Shown: positions 53,802 through 64,000 of the stretch, piece after piece | How positions within the stretch are numbered: position 1 is the stretch's first letter | Layout: every line of letters begins with the position of its first letter | NCBI GenBank assembly: GCA_003868215.1 | Contig: QWDQ01000004.1 | Location: forward strand, 124,001-188,000 | Reading direction: 5' to 3' | From: Pseudophaeomoniella oleicola | Taxonomy: Eukaryota > Ascomycota > Eurotiomycetes > Phaeomoniellales > Phaeomoniellaceae | DNA: 64,000 nt | Position numbers and translations under genes: made by a program | Notes under the pieces: model-generated | What the model was told of the DNA's origin: nothing | The model's input: only the letters and a program-made list of their open reading frames with translations | Database searches by the model: none

Positions 53802-56800
53802 ATGGAGAGGCCTCAGGAGGCAATTCAGTACCTGATAAACCATCTGGTTATGCCACCAACGTTACCAAATGCAAGCGACACCACTCCTAGGTCTAATCAT
53901 GTATTACTCGAACTTGTCATTGAGGCTCTAGCTCAGCTATCCTCTATGCGGCGAAACGAACCAGCTTGGACCCAACTACTAAAGGCTTTCAGACTCGTAC
54001 AAGAGTTCGAAAACAATAAAAGTGATTTTGAGCCAAAGTTGATGGAGGCTTTGTCGAACTTAGGATCTGAAAGTCCGTGTTAAAACCTCATTACTCGAGG
54101 CGTTTACTGACTGAGATCTCTTAGGACAGCTCATTCTTCACATTGAGAAGCAAAATGTTTGTGTTATTCTGCAGCGAAAAGAAGGTGGCGTGCTGTTTCA
54201 GCTCTTCGAAGCTGCACCCAGGGTCAAAGACATAATGACAGCCTCTGGACGTCTCATATCCAGCTATCCTGCGCGCGCCTTTCTTGTCCCAAGAGACGCA
54301 TTTGACGATGCCGGCTTCCAAATAGAACTAGCCCAGTTCTTGAGCCAACTGGCCGTAACTCAGACAGGCGATGCCGCCCAAAAAGTCTACAAAGGCAGCA
54401 CTCTCTTGAGTGAGAGCCGGGATTCACCAACTCCTCGCCTGGTCACAGAACTTATGACAGCGATATTATCACCCTTTGCCACAGATACTCAGATCGTTTC
54501 TGTGGAAAAAAGACTCAGGGATAATGTCCGATGGCATAATGCCGAACGACCGTGGCGAAGAAGCCCGTTGTGGCTGGTGATCAAAGCTGCATCACAGTTG
54601 TTTCTGCAGAATGATTCCGCAATTGACGATCCGCGCGCGGCGTACAAGAATCTGATTGTTTTCATAGTCAGCAAGCTCGCTAGAAAAGCTCATGAAGCTG
54701 TGCAATCGCCTCACCTTCTGGTTGCTCTGAACGCCCGACTAGCACGAAAGTCGATGAAGCTTAACGATAGACTATTTGATGATATTGCATCCCATGTCGA
54801 AATATCTGTACAACAATTGACCAAGCGCTTGTCAGAAGAGTGGAATAATATTCAGCAACACAGCGGGTTAAAGATTCCACTCATACAAACAGCTTCTCAG
54901 CGAGATATTGAGAATTCGCTACCGAGCAGCCGCAACTACATAGCGAACGCGATTTCGAATGCTCACGGCAAACGTACCATGGCAAAAGATGGCCCTGTTC
55001 TTGACTCACCGCCACATGTTCTTCTGACAGCCGATCAGCTCCCTCGAGCCGGAATATTTGCAACTGAAATTTATGATCCTCTCAGGGTAATCTCGTCTTT
55101 TGAAGCTTGGGTTGAAACCAACATTTGGGATTGGACGCCCCGGCAGGCCCCTTCGACCAACATTTGCTCTGACCTCCACGAGTTGATGGAAGCTTACCAT
55201 GGATATGCCATGGAGCTATATAAAGACATCCCGGAGCAACTCTCTCAGATGTTCTTAGTACTCCTAGAGCTGTGGATAGCTTTGGAATCCGTCGTGATAC
55301 GGCTTCTTCCTCTACTCGCTGAATATGATCCTGAAATTTCTCCCGAATTCCTACGACCGCTGCTCGTTCCACGCGCTCGTGATATGGCGCGGCTTAATAA
55401 GATTGACACCTACCTCCGAGATCGAAAGCCAGTCCGATCATTCACGGCCGCCACGCCGCTGTTTGGTACAATCACACCGTCGTCATTCCAAGTTGTCTCT
55501 TACGATAGGAATTTCGAGGCATACGACAAGGTGAAGAAGGAAATAGAGACGTCTGCACAACGTGCTCGCGACAGAAAGAGAGACCAATTAGAGGCAAGCA
55601 TGGCACGATGGCATGCACTCTTTCGCGAAGCTAGGCAGCTGATTCACCTCCACCGTATCGACGACAAAGGACGTGAATACCACGCAAAGAGAAGTTGCCA
55701 GAAATGCGAGCTGGAGCAGCATCGTGAGAATATGACGATTGACTTGCACGAATGGCCATTGCCGGAAAATGACGTGCTGGCCAAAGCACTCATCTTCGAA
55801 CTGAGATGCCCACCAGCATTTGGTATTTTCAGAGACTGTACTTGGTTTATTGTGCACCAGCTGGGTCGTTCTCAATCAAACAAGTCAAATCAGGTTCAGG
55901 AGTTAATGAAAACATCCGCGCTCGCACGCTATGCGCAGAACATGGACCACCGTATCACGATGGCTTCGTACACAAAGTCGATTACAAAAATGCATTACAG
56001 TGCAGTATCGCTCCCGGTATATAACCCCGAAGAGTTGTTCGTGACAAGCAACCTGAGGTGGAGTCTGATTGACACTCAATCCGAGGTATGGACGGCTGAG
56101 CAAAAGGCCGACCCTTCAGTCAAGCAGAGCTGTACCTTTACGTTGCCCAAATCTTCCTGCAACGGCCTTCAGAGAAGCCTACGCTCGTGTAAACATTCTC
56201 AAAATGAACTCATAGCTTCCCAGTCTCTGTGTCCTGAGGACATGAATTTCCATGAATATATCCAATTTGGCTCTCTGAGGGCTGGCGAGAGGCTGCAAAT
56301 GTTGAACTTACTGAGAGAGCTCGGTTCTGCTGAATTGCAGATCAACAAAATGGCTTTCAAGACACTAGTGCTGCAGACAATATGGGAGGCAGGGACTTGG
56401 AGTGCTGATGAACCTCTCAGGGAACCATATACTCTTTTTGGGGACCCGGCGTTTTGTATGCGCTTCCTTGATATGCTCCAGCAAAACTTTCATTCCATCG
56501 AGACAAATTGGAAAGAGCTGATAGCAATGGATGTCATCGTGTTTCTAACTCTCCGATTCGTGGCCCTTGCAAAGGAAGAAAGTTTCATTAGAGATGGTGT
56601 TGACCTCCTTCGGAAGATGCGTCATGCCACTATCTCCTGGGCCAGGGATCTCACTAAGCGCAGGCACGATATACTCGGCTTTGAAGGGGTACGTGAAAGT
56701 CAAGACAGACTGCTGCGAGCCTGCTTCGCATGTCGATCAACGTACGCCATCGACGACAATCTCACAGCTCTTCATATGCTGAATACCGAAACAGATGTCA

Positions 56801-59800
56801 GCATTTATGTTGAATGTGCAATCTTGATCCACGACAATCTCCCACAAGATGTAAGTTCTCTATCACCAGATCTACGCCGAACGTGCATGAGGGACAAAAA
56901 GCTAGCGATCTCTCTACTTGATTGGCAGCGTGGCTTGGTCCATGACCAACATCACGGGTTCATGTTGGGCATCACCGGCGCGTGGGAGGGCTCTCAGCTT
57001 GCTCAGGATTGGGAGCCGGTAGGTGGTGAGTGCGCATGCTGGATCCGCACATCTACTATTGCGCAATCAATGGGTACAAGCCAAGTGGTTCACTACAACC
57101 TGCTCACCGGTGAGCTCCTTGTTGATGGAAAGCGCTTGGGCACTTTGCCGGCAGCATATACGACAAATCCACTCTATGTGTCAATTTTTGCATCTAGGAT
57201 CCTTGAGGTTGTGGCTTCAGATATTCCCGATCTGATCTACAAGACTTCTAAGCCTATTAAGGGACATTACGTTTATTTAGCCTTGGTTGACTCGGAATTG
57301 ATCATCCGGGCTCGCACGCTGGATACAGTCTTCCACTTGGTGCCACGTCAGATTTTGTCCCATGACTTGCCAATATCACTCGTAGATGATTATTTCCACT
57401 GGTTAGATCTCAACAGACGCCACATCGAGTTTCGGTCCCAATCTGGTCCATGGGATCGTGCAGAGAAGCTGTCAAAGAACTGGCTGATTAGATATGCAAA
57501 CGGAACAGATATATCTCACTCCTCTGCTCATGTTCACCTAGGGCCCCACTACATGATTGACCGAGATTCATCTTTCAGCAAGAGCATCTACGAAGTCTTC
57601 CGGCGGATAGAGGTGCGTGGCCACATTCATATCGCAAGAAAACATCTCTCTGGAGTTACCGAGATAAAGCTACCTCGTTATCGACTGCACTTTTCTGTCC
57701 TGGAAAATGGTCTATTGAAATGCCATGAATTCAACTCAATAGTGGACCTAGACCAGTCTTTGGGGACACTAATTGGCTTGGAATCTCGACTGATCTTTCG
57801 TACGCATGAGGCTTATACCCACCTTGTGAAGCGGAGCGTCCTCATACCGCACGGTCGGTGCAACATCGATCGATCAGGGAACCATGTAAGAGTCAAAGTT
57901 CGTATGACTCAAGAACGCAATATTCGGTACGAAAATTTCGAAATCGACACGAGATTGCAACAGTTACGCTCCCGCTCCGGTTCGGATGCAATGCTTTTTC
58001 TGGCATATCTTCATGCGATAACTTCTTTTATCCTTCCCGATCCGTTCCTGTCGACGTCGGGTACAGAACATGCGCTTCATATCCTCCGTGAAGCCGCTGT
58101 GTGGTCATCCGCGCTTCTATCGCCTCTTGCCAAGGAATTGCTCAGCTACATTAAATGCTTGAGTCCAAGCAGAACATTCTATGCTCATTCAACTTTGATG
58201 GAACGGGTGGTCTGGGATCCTGTATTAAATCCGCTTGTACAGCACGAGGACTTTGCTCTCCTGGCTGAAGCTATCGTGGGCCACAGCAATCGCTTCAATG
58301 GACTTTACAAAGATCAAGGTCTTGCTCGCCTGCCGAAGCAGACAGACCTTGCTTTGAACAGACGTGCCAAATATCAGAACGCGCTTTACTATCCGAATGC
58401 AGCAGTGGAGTGGGACTCTACTCCCCATGACGTTCATTACGCGGATCGCGCTCGTGCTCTCACGAATGAAAGCCAACAAGCTGCTTTTGCTGTTGCAGGT
58501 ACCATCAAACAATGGCCAAAAGAGCTTGAAGTAATTGCCGACCTTCATGATCATCTAAAGAAATATGACACAGTACTAGGATTCTCGGAGTTCTTTCCGA
58601 CTGTACACGTTTCCGAGCTCCTAAATATCAGCTTGCAGGAGCACTGGGGCTCACTCTTACATCTCTGCTGCACTAGCCGACGCGAATGCGACACATACAA
58701 ATTGTCCTTTCTGTTTGGCACTATCGCTTTTGGTCAGCCTCAATTACTACCAGATCTGAGAACAATTCTGGCGTTTGCATTCCGCTCTGACTTGCGATCA
58801 TTCACAGGCGAACTGCATGGTTCTTACCAGCTTTCGGAAGGCCATGTACCGAATTCAGGAAGGGTCTCTGATCTCATTTCCGCTAACCAGAGACCATTCG
58901 AAGGCAAAGGCCAACAAGTACCAACAGATCGTGCAGGGCTGCTTCGACTCGAACAATACCGCAATGAAGTTGCTGAACAAACAGGAGCCCTGATCAAGTT
59001 CATAGGAGATATCTGGCCAAATCCGTTGACTCTAGACTCTATAAGTGATTCTTACAATTTCACATGTATTGATCTTGAGGGTTTTTTGGAAGACTTGGAG
59101 GACCATTACTCTTCATGGCAGAAGAATCATCTTTTTTGGAAATTCTGCTGCGAGGCGTCGGCGACATTAGCATGTTTGTCGAAAGGATGTCCATCAGGCA
59201 AGCTCAAACCTCTATTGGTTGAGAAGCAAACACGACAACGACGAGCTTCGATGGTTCCATTATTCAACCTGATGGACATCGTCATACAATCGAAAGCGCC
59301 AACCTTAACGGACATCGTCAATGAGCTTACACAGAAGACCGCTCCCCAGGAAGAATCGACTCCTGACTGCGAGGAACTCAGAACAATCGTCGCTAAGCAT
59401 GGAGATACCGGTCCACCGACGTATAAGGATTATGCTCGAGATCTCAATGCCAGCATTGATGGCTACAGAATTTCTCAGCAGCTGCAAAATTCCGACGGCG
59501 TAAAGTCGACAGAGTTGTATCTTCAATTACGCCAAGAATCTAGCACACATGAGGAAGATCATTTCAGACAGATATGTATGGCGTTAACACCCTCAAGTCG
59601 TGCTGCCTGCGTAGCACAGAAGGCAATGTGTCGGCCTGCAGTGACTCCACGGAGTATACTGTGTCTCTTAGCTACCGAACGATCATTTCACCTTCCCACA
59701 GACTGGACCCTCGCGCTGGTTGCTTACGGACAAGCAATCTTACAACACCAACGAGCAACGAGGATCAATCTGTTGCTGCATCGCAAGGATGACTTATCCC

Positions 59801-62800
59801 AGTGGAAAGAGCTGAAAACCAAAGTTATGCCAGCCAAGTTTTATCAGGAGTTTCCGGACTGGCTCCTGATTCAAATTGAGCATGATTTCATTCTCCGAGA
59901 CGTCCAGATTGAAGTTGCGGAAGAAATGCTAAACCCGTCTTCTGGTCGAAATGAAGTTCTTCAACTCAATATGGGAGAAGGCAAATCATCCGTAATTATT
60001 CCCCTACTTGCCACGGCTTTAGCAAACGGTTCCCGACTTGCCCGAATCGTAGTACTGAAACCGCTTGCAAAGCAAATGTATCAGACCCTTTCGAGTCGCA
60101 TCGGAGGTCTAGTCAATCGCAGAATATATGTCACTCCATTCCACAGAAGAACACCTATGACGCTCGAGCTAGCCGAGGACCTCCAGACCATCTACCGCCA
60201 GTGCCGAGACACGAAGGGTGTCATGATCGTGCAACCAGAGCATATGCTTTCTCTCAAACTACGTGGAATCGAACGCCTCTATACAAATGATCTCGAAGTC
60301 GCAGGCTCGCTCCTGCGAACACAGCATTGGCTGCACCGGAATTCTTCCGATGTCCTTGACGAAAGTGATGAGCTGTTGTCAGTTCAATTTGAGCTTGTCT
60401 ACACGATTGGGACCCAACAGAATATTGAAGGCCAACCTGACCGCTGGCTCATCGTGCAATCCATTTTTACGTTGCTCCAGAAGCATGTCGAGAAGTTTCG
60501 TAATGATCATCCTGCCGCATTTGAAACAAGCCCGGAAGTCAATGGATCTTTTGGAACCCTTCGTGTACTCGACATCACACATGGGAAGAAGTTACTATCG
60601 GGCGTGGTAGAAGAAATCATTTCAGGGCACATCCCTGGTGTAGCTTTTGACCATTGTCCACCAGAGATTCGTGCCCATTGCTTCTCATTCATCAATAATC
60701 GGGACCTTCCTGCTCGGCTGCGAAAGGCCATCTTCGTTTATTTCGCGGAGACAAGTCAGCTTCAGAATCTTGTTCTGATGAGGGGTCTTTTCTCGCATAA
60801 TATCTTACTGTTTGCCCTAGCAAACAAGAGATGGAATGTAAACTACGGTTTGGATCTGAGTCGGGGCCTCATGAGCGTGCCCTACAGAGCCAAAGATGTT
60901 CCATCGATCTCGTCTGAGTGGGGTCATCCAGACGTCGCGATCACACTTACCTGCTTGTCGTACTACTACTCTGGCCTGACTTCATCGCAGCTCAAGGAAT
61001 GCTTCGAGAAACTGAGTAAGATAGCCGACCCTGGCCTTGAGTACGACAAATGGCAGAGAAAGACCTCTCTGCCGGAACCCTTGCGGCATTTGAGAGGAGT
61101 CAACCTTGAGGACAAGACTTCTTGGGATGCTGATATTTATCCGCACCTTCGCTGCAATAAAGCCGTCTGTGATTTCTACCTTTCTCGTGTCGTGTTTCCA
61201 CGTGAAGCTAAACAGTTTGCGCACAAACTGTCGACATCCGCTTGGGATCTCCCTCTGACATATCGCCCAGGTCAGGCTCGCGGATTCTCCGGCACTAATG
61301 ACAATCGCTTCCTCTTACCGCTATCCATTGAGCAAGCTGATTTACCGAGTCTACATGGAACAAGCGCCCTTGTATTGAACACACTTCTGCGCACCGAGAA
61401 TCGTATGTATATCGAAGCCAATGCTGGTGATGGTCAACGCTTGAGCACACTCAAGCTAGTGGAACTTATCGCGAAGCAGCCACGAACTGTGAGATGTTTG
61501 ATCGACTGCGGAGCACAAGCGACTGGAATGTCCAACAAGGAGGTGATCGAACGCTGGAGGCAGCGTATGGATGCCGAAGCTGGCGTCTATCTTGATGAGG
61601 CCGACGAGCTCGTCGTTCTGGATGGGCGCACCGGAATGATTGAACGTCTGGTATCTTCGCCATACAAAGATCAGCTAGATCGCTGTGTGTTATACATCGA
61701 CGATGTGCATTGCCGAGGCATTGACGTACAATTACCCGACAAGTTCAGGGCTGCTGTTACGCTGGGTCCCGATGTCCACAAGGACAAGTTCGTTCAAGGT
61801 AAGTACGCAGTAGCATGATCCCTGGATGTTTACTGACCATCAAACAACAGCTTGTATGCGCTTAAGAAAACTCGGTCATGGGCAATCCATTCTCACCATT
61901 GCACCTCCCGAAGTACACCGTGCGATTCTTTCGGTCAATGCTTTAGATACCGACGCACAACTCGATGTTTCTCATGTCATCAGGTGGCTGATGTATCAAT
62001 CATGTGAATATATCGATCGAAGCCTCTCATTATGGGCTTACAAGGGAATATCCTTCACGCGAAGAAGGCTTGCATATGAAAAGATCAAGTATAAGGGAAG
62101 TGAAATGGAGAAGTTCGCCAAGGACACGGATGAAAGACGATTGTACCTTGCAACCGTCCAGGAACGAGAGGCAAAGACTGTCGAAGAGATGTATGCTTCA
62201 AAGTCCGAAAGTGCACAGCGGCTGCCACTGGACATCTTACAGAGTGAAGACAAGCAGGCTCAAAAGTTGATCGAAACCTGGCGAAAGATGGACAATGCGG
62301 CGCTGAAGGAGACCAGCTACCATACAGAAGCCGAGAGAGAAATCGAACACGAACTTGAAGTAGAACAACAAGTTGAACGTCCGCGAAGCCAAAAGGCTTT
62401 GTTCCCTAACTTGCGTCGCGAAGTAACACAGTTCGTCTCAACTGGGACTATGTCCATGAAGAACTTAAGCAAAGCATTTGTCCCTGCTTTCGATATCTTC
62501 ACCAACACATCGGCAAAGGTCCACCTACATGGACAACGTATCAACTCAGGGTTATGGATCACGACGGAATTTGCTAGGACCATAGAGTTGGTGAAGCATG
62601 AAGTTTCAGATATGTTCTTGAGACCAGTGCACTGGGTGCTGACCAGTGCGAAGGAAGACAAGGTTGTACTAATCAGTCATCATGAGGCAAACGAACTTCT
62701 GCCAATGATTCGGCAATCTGCGTTCATGACATTACATGTGTTTGCTCCGAGGGTGGCCAAACAAGCACGCTCTTTCCGAAAGCTGGACTTTTTCAGTATA

Positions 62801-63151
62801 CCGACACGAAAACGAAAGGAGATTGAGGCATTTGCACGATGTCTACCAGCGCTCAATCTCTTTGCTGGATCACTGTATTTCGATACCTTCGAAGAGTATC
62901 AGGATTTGTGCAAATTCCTCGGAGTGGTCGGTTCTGGCATCAGTCTGAAAGACAATGCAATCCCATCTGGAGAAGGCTTTGTGGATCCGGTCGACAGGAT
63001 GGCTGTCCAGTGGGAGTCTCCATTCCATCAGAGTCCATTGCCGTTTGTGAAAGCCCTTCTGAATATGCGAAGGAAAGGTCAAAATTTCTTGCTGAGTCAT
63101 ATGGGTCACATCGTGTCGGGACGGGTATTGAAAAAGGAAGACTTTGACTGA
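53802..63151 (+). CDS. Giant DUF6606/DUF3638/DUF3645 protein with helicase-like NTPase motifs
   Basis: Three exons: 53802-54072, 54125-61798 and 61851-63151, giving 3081 aa. Such proteins are widespread in filamentous fungi and are sometimes labelled ubiquitinyl hydrolase without proof. The N-terminus (AIQYLINHLVMPPTLP) fits DUF6606. A Walker A-like LNMGEGKSSVIIPLLATALA lies at about 2039-2058, followed by a DESDE box at about 2169-2173, giving a SecA/SF2-helicase-like layout (DUF3638). DUF3645 follows, with YIDDVHCRGIDVQLP, and intron 2 joins KDKFVQ to ACMRLRKLGHGQSILTIAPP, its hallmark. The middle 1500 residues have no motif I can name. A coiled, Glu-rich helix (EREIEHELEVEQQVE) precedes the C-terminal domain. 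No Cys-protease triad is evident to me. The long exon stays open for 7.7 kb, so the gene looks intact. Confidence 0.88.
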
Positions 63152-64000
63152 TATCGGAAGAAAGAAAATCAGGAGCTGCAGAGCTTCTAGGTGAGGCAGT
63201 CGAGTAGCTGTGAGAGAGCAGTTCCGGATGACAGCGTTTTGTATGACACGAATCTCATCGAGATATGTATGCTTTGAGGAACAATGAGAGATGGACCCTG
63301 TAGCAGCGTTCCTCCTTCGTTCAAATTCGAGTATTTGGTCATGATAGAGAGTATTTCTTTTTTTAGCAAATCCCGGGGTTTACAGCCGGTGAGGTATTAC
63401 ACCATCAGATTCAAGTTGTTGGTTGCAGTCCGATATCGTACCTAGGTATGTAGTTATGTAACGACCCTAAACAGACCTGTCAATTACCTACCAGCAGAAT
63501 GATAAGGTCTGTAGAGGATGTATTGGGGGAAGTTTGACTGCGTTGACTCATAATAACTTGGACCTTACTGTGACAAGTAGAACTGGAATGACATCGAGTT
63601 ATATTCAGATCTACTGAACCCACATCAGGCAACTGGCCACCACCAACATCACAGATACTTTGCTGAGATATTTGACACCTTTCCAGCATCACGGTTGGTT
63701 TCACCAGACTATAAATAAATTCTACAGGATCGTTCTGAGAGCGATAGAACTTTAATACTGATGGTCTTAGCAGTCTGATCATTTACCAACTCCGCGCTCC
63801 CATGAAAGAGGCCCGATAATTCGCGTCGGTATGAGAACATCCAGATACCATGATGACCTTGAAGTGACCTGCCCCATTTCCACGAAAGTACTCGCCGGTC
63901 AACATGGGCAATTGCATTGAGATCACAGCCAGCGCTGGCAACATCATAAAGTTGGCAAGAGCTGACTATTGATATAAGCTTGTCCCATTGTGTAGTCTAT
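63152..64000. other. 3' flank and intergenic region to window end
   Basis: Contains a perfect TACCTAGGTA palindrome (63439-63448). A 100-codon minus-strand open frame (63480-63782) has no domain or codon signature and is not accepted. No gene is seen. Confidence 0.6.

Noticed and set aside
63480-63782. Minus-strand 100-codon open frame near the window end
   Set aside because: No start context, domain or codon signature; likely chance.
1-64000. Secondary-metabolite cluster, CRISPR, rRNA, tRNA, transposon or virus-like element
   Set aside because: No synthase, repeat-spacer array, B-box-type tRNA motif, transposase, reverse transcriptase or terminal repeats could be recognised by eye; a tRNA scan and a repeat search would be needed to exclude small or decayed ones.

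Overview
The window reads as one stretch of a filamentous ascomycete (Pezizomycotina) nuclear genome. Most genes are split by short introns (about 47-170 nt) with GT...AG ends and CTAAC/CTGAC-like branch sites. The gene families are fungal: Rtt109, Yar1, Glc8, PMP3, AIM6, a DUF6606/DUF3638/DUF3645 giant protein and a ceramide glucosyltransferase. Intergenic DNA carries TACCTAGGTA/TAGGTA words. I cannot fix the class; Leotiomycetes or Sordariomycetes is a guess from general texture only. Exon joins were worked out by hand from reading frame, splice signals and family motifs, and each joined CDS comes out as a whole number of codons.

Layout. 0-8 kb: the 3' end of an unknown gene, a Glc8-type PP1 regulator (+), an assembly gap beside a poly-C tract, an intracellular GH13 alpha-amylase (-) and a CaiB/BaiF family CoA-transferase/racemase (+). 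8-20 kb: mostly membrane- or lipid-related genes, namely a membrane-anchored aspartic-protease-like protein lacking both catalytic Asp motifs (-), a Yar1-like ankyrin protein (-), a patatin phospholipase with an unusual C-terminal extension (+), a cysteine-rich single-pass membrane protein (-), ceramide glucosyltransferase (+) and a PrsW-like intramembrane protease (-). 20-31 kb: an AIG2-like protein (+), a roughly 2 kb gene-free stretch, a class II eIF4E (4EHP type, +), a Ulp2-type SUMO protease (+), an orphan protein (+) and PMP3 (-).

31-47 kb: a 1055-aa orphan protein (-), a mitochondrial PDK/BCKD kinase (-), a 2.1 kb intergenic region rich in palindromic TAGGTA words, a USP7/Ubp15-type deubiquitinase (+), Rtt109 (+) and AIM6 (-). 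47-64 kb: ER glucosidase II alpha (-) and NDP kinase (+) divergently transcribed, a DUF1279-like mitochondrial membrane protein (-) and a 3081-aa DUF6606/DUF3638/DUF3645 protein (+).

Most genes are single-copy housekeeping or regulatory genes with no common pathway. I see no secondary-metabolite cluster, CRISPR, rRNA or recognisable transposon, and no virus-like element. The most interesting items are the giant NTPase-like protein, the non-catalytic protease-like receptor, the patatin with an undefined C-terminal domain (or an overlapping second gene), the PrsW protease and the two orphan proteins.
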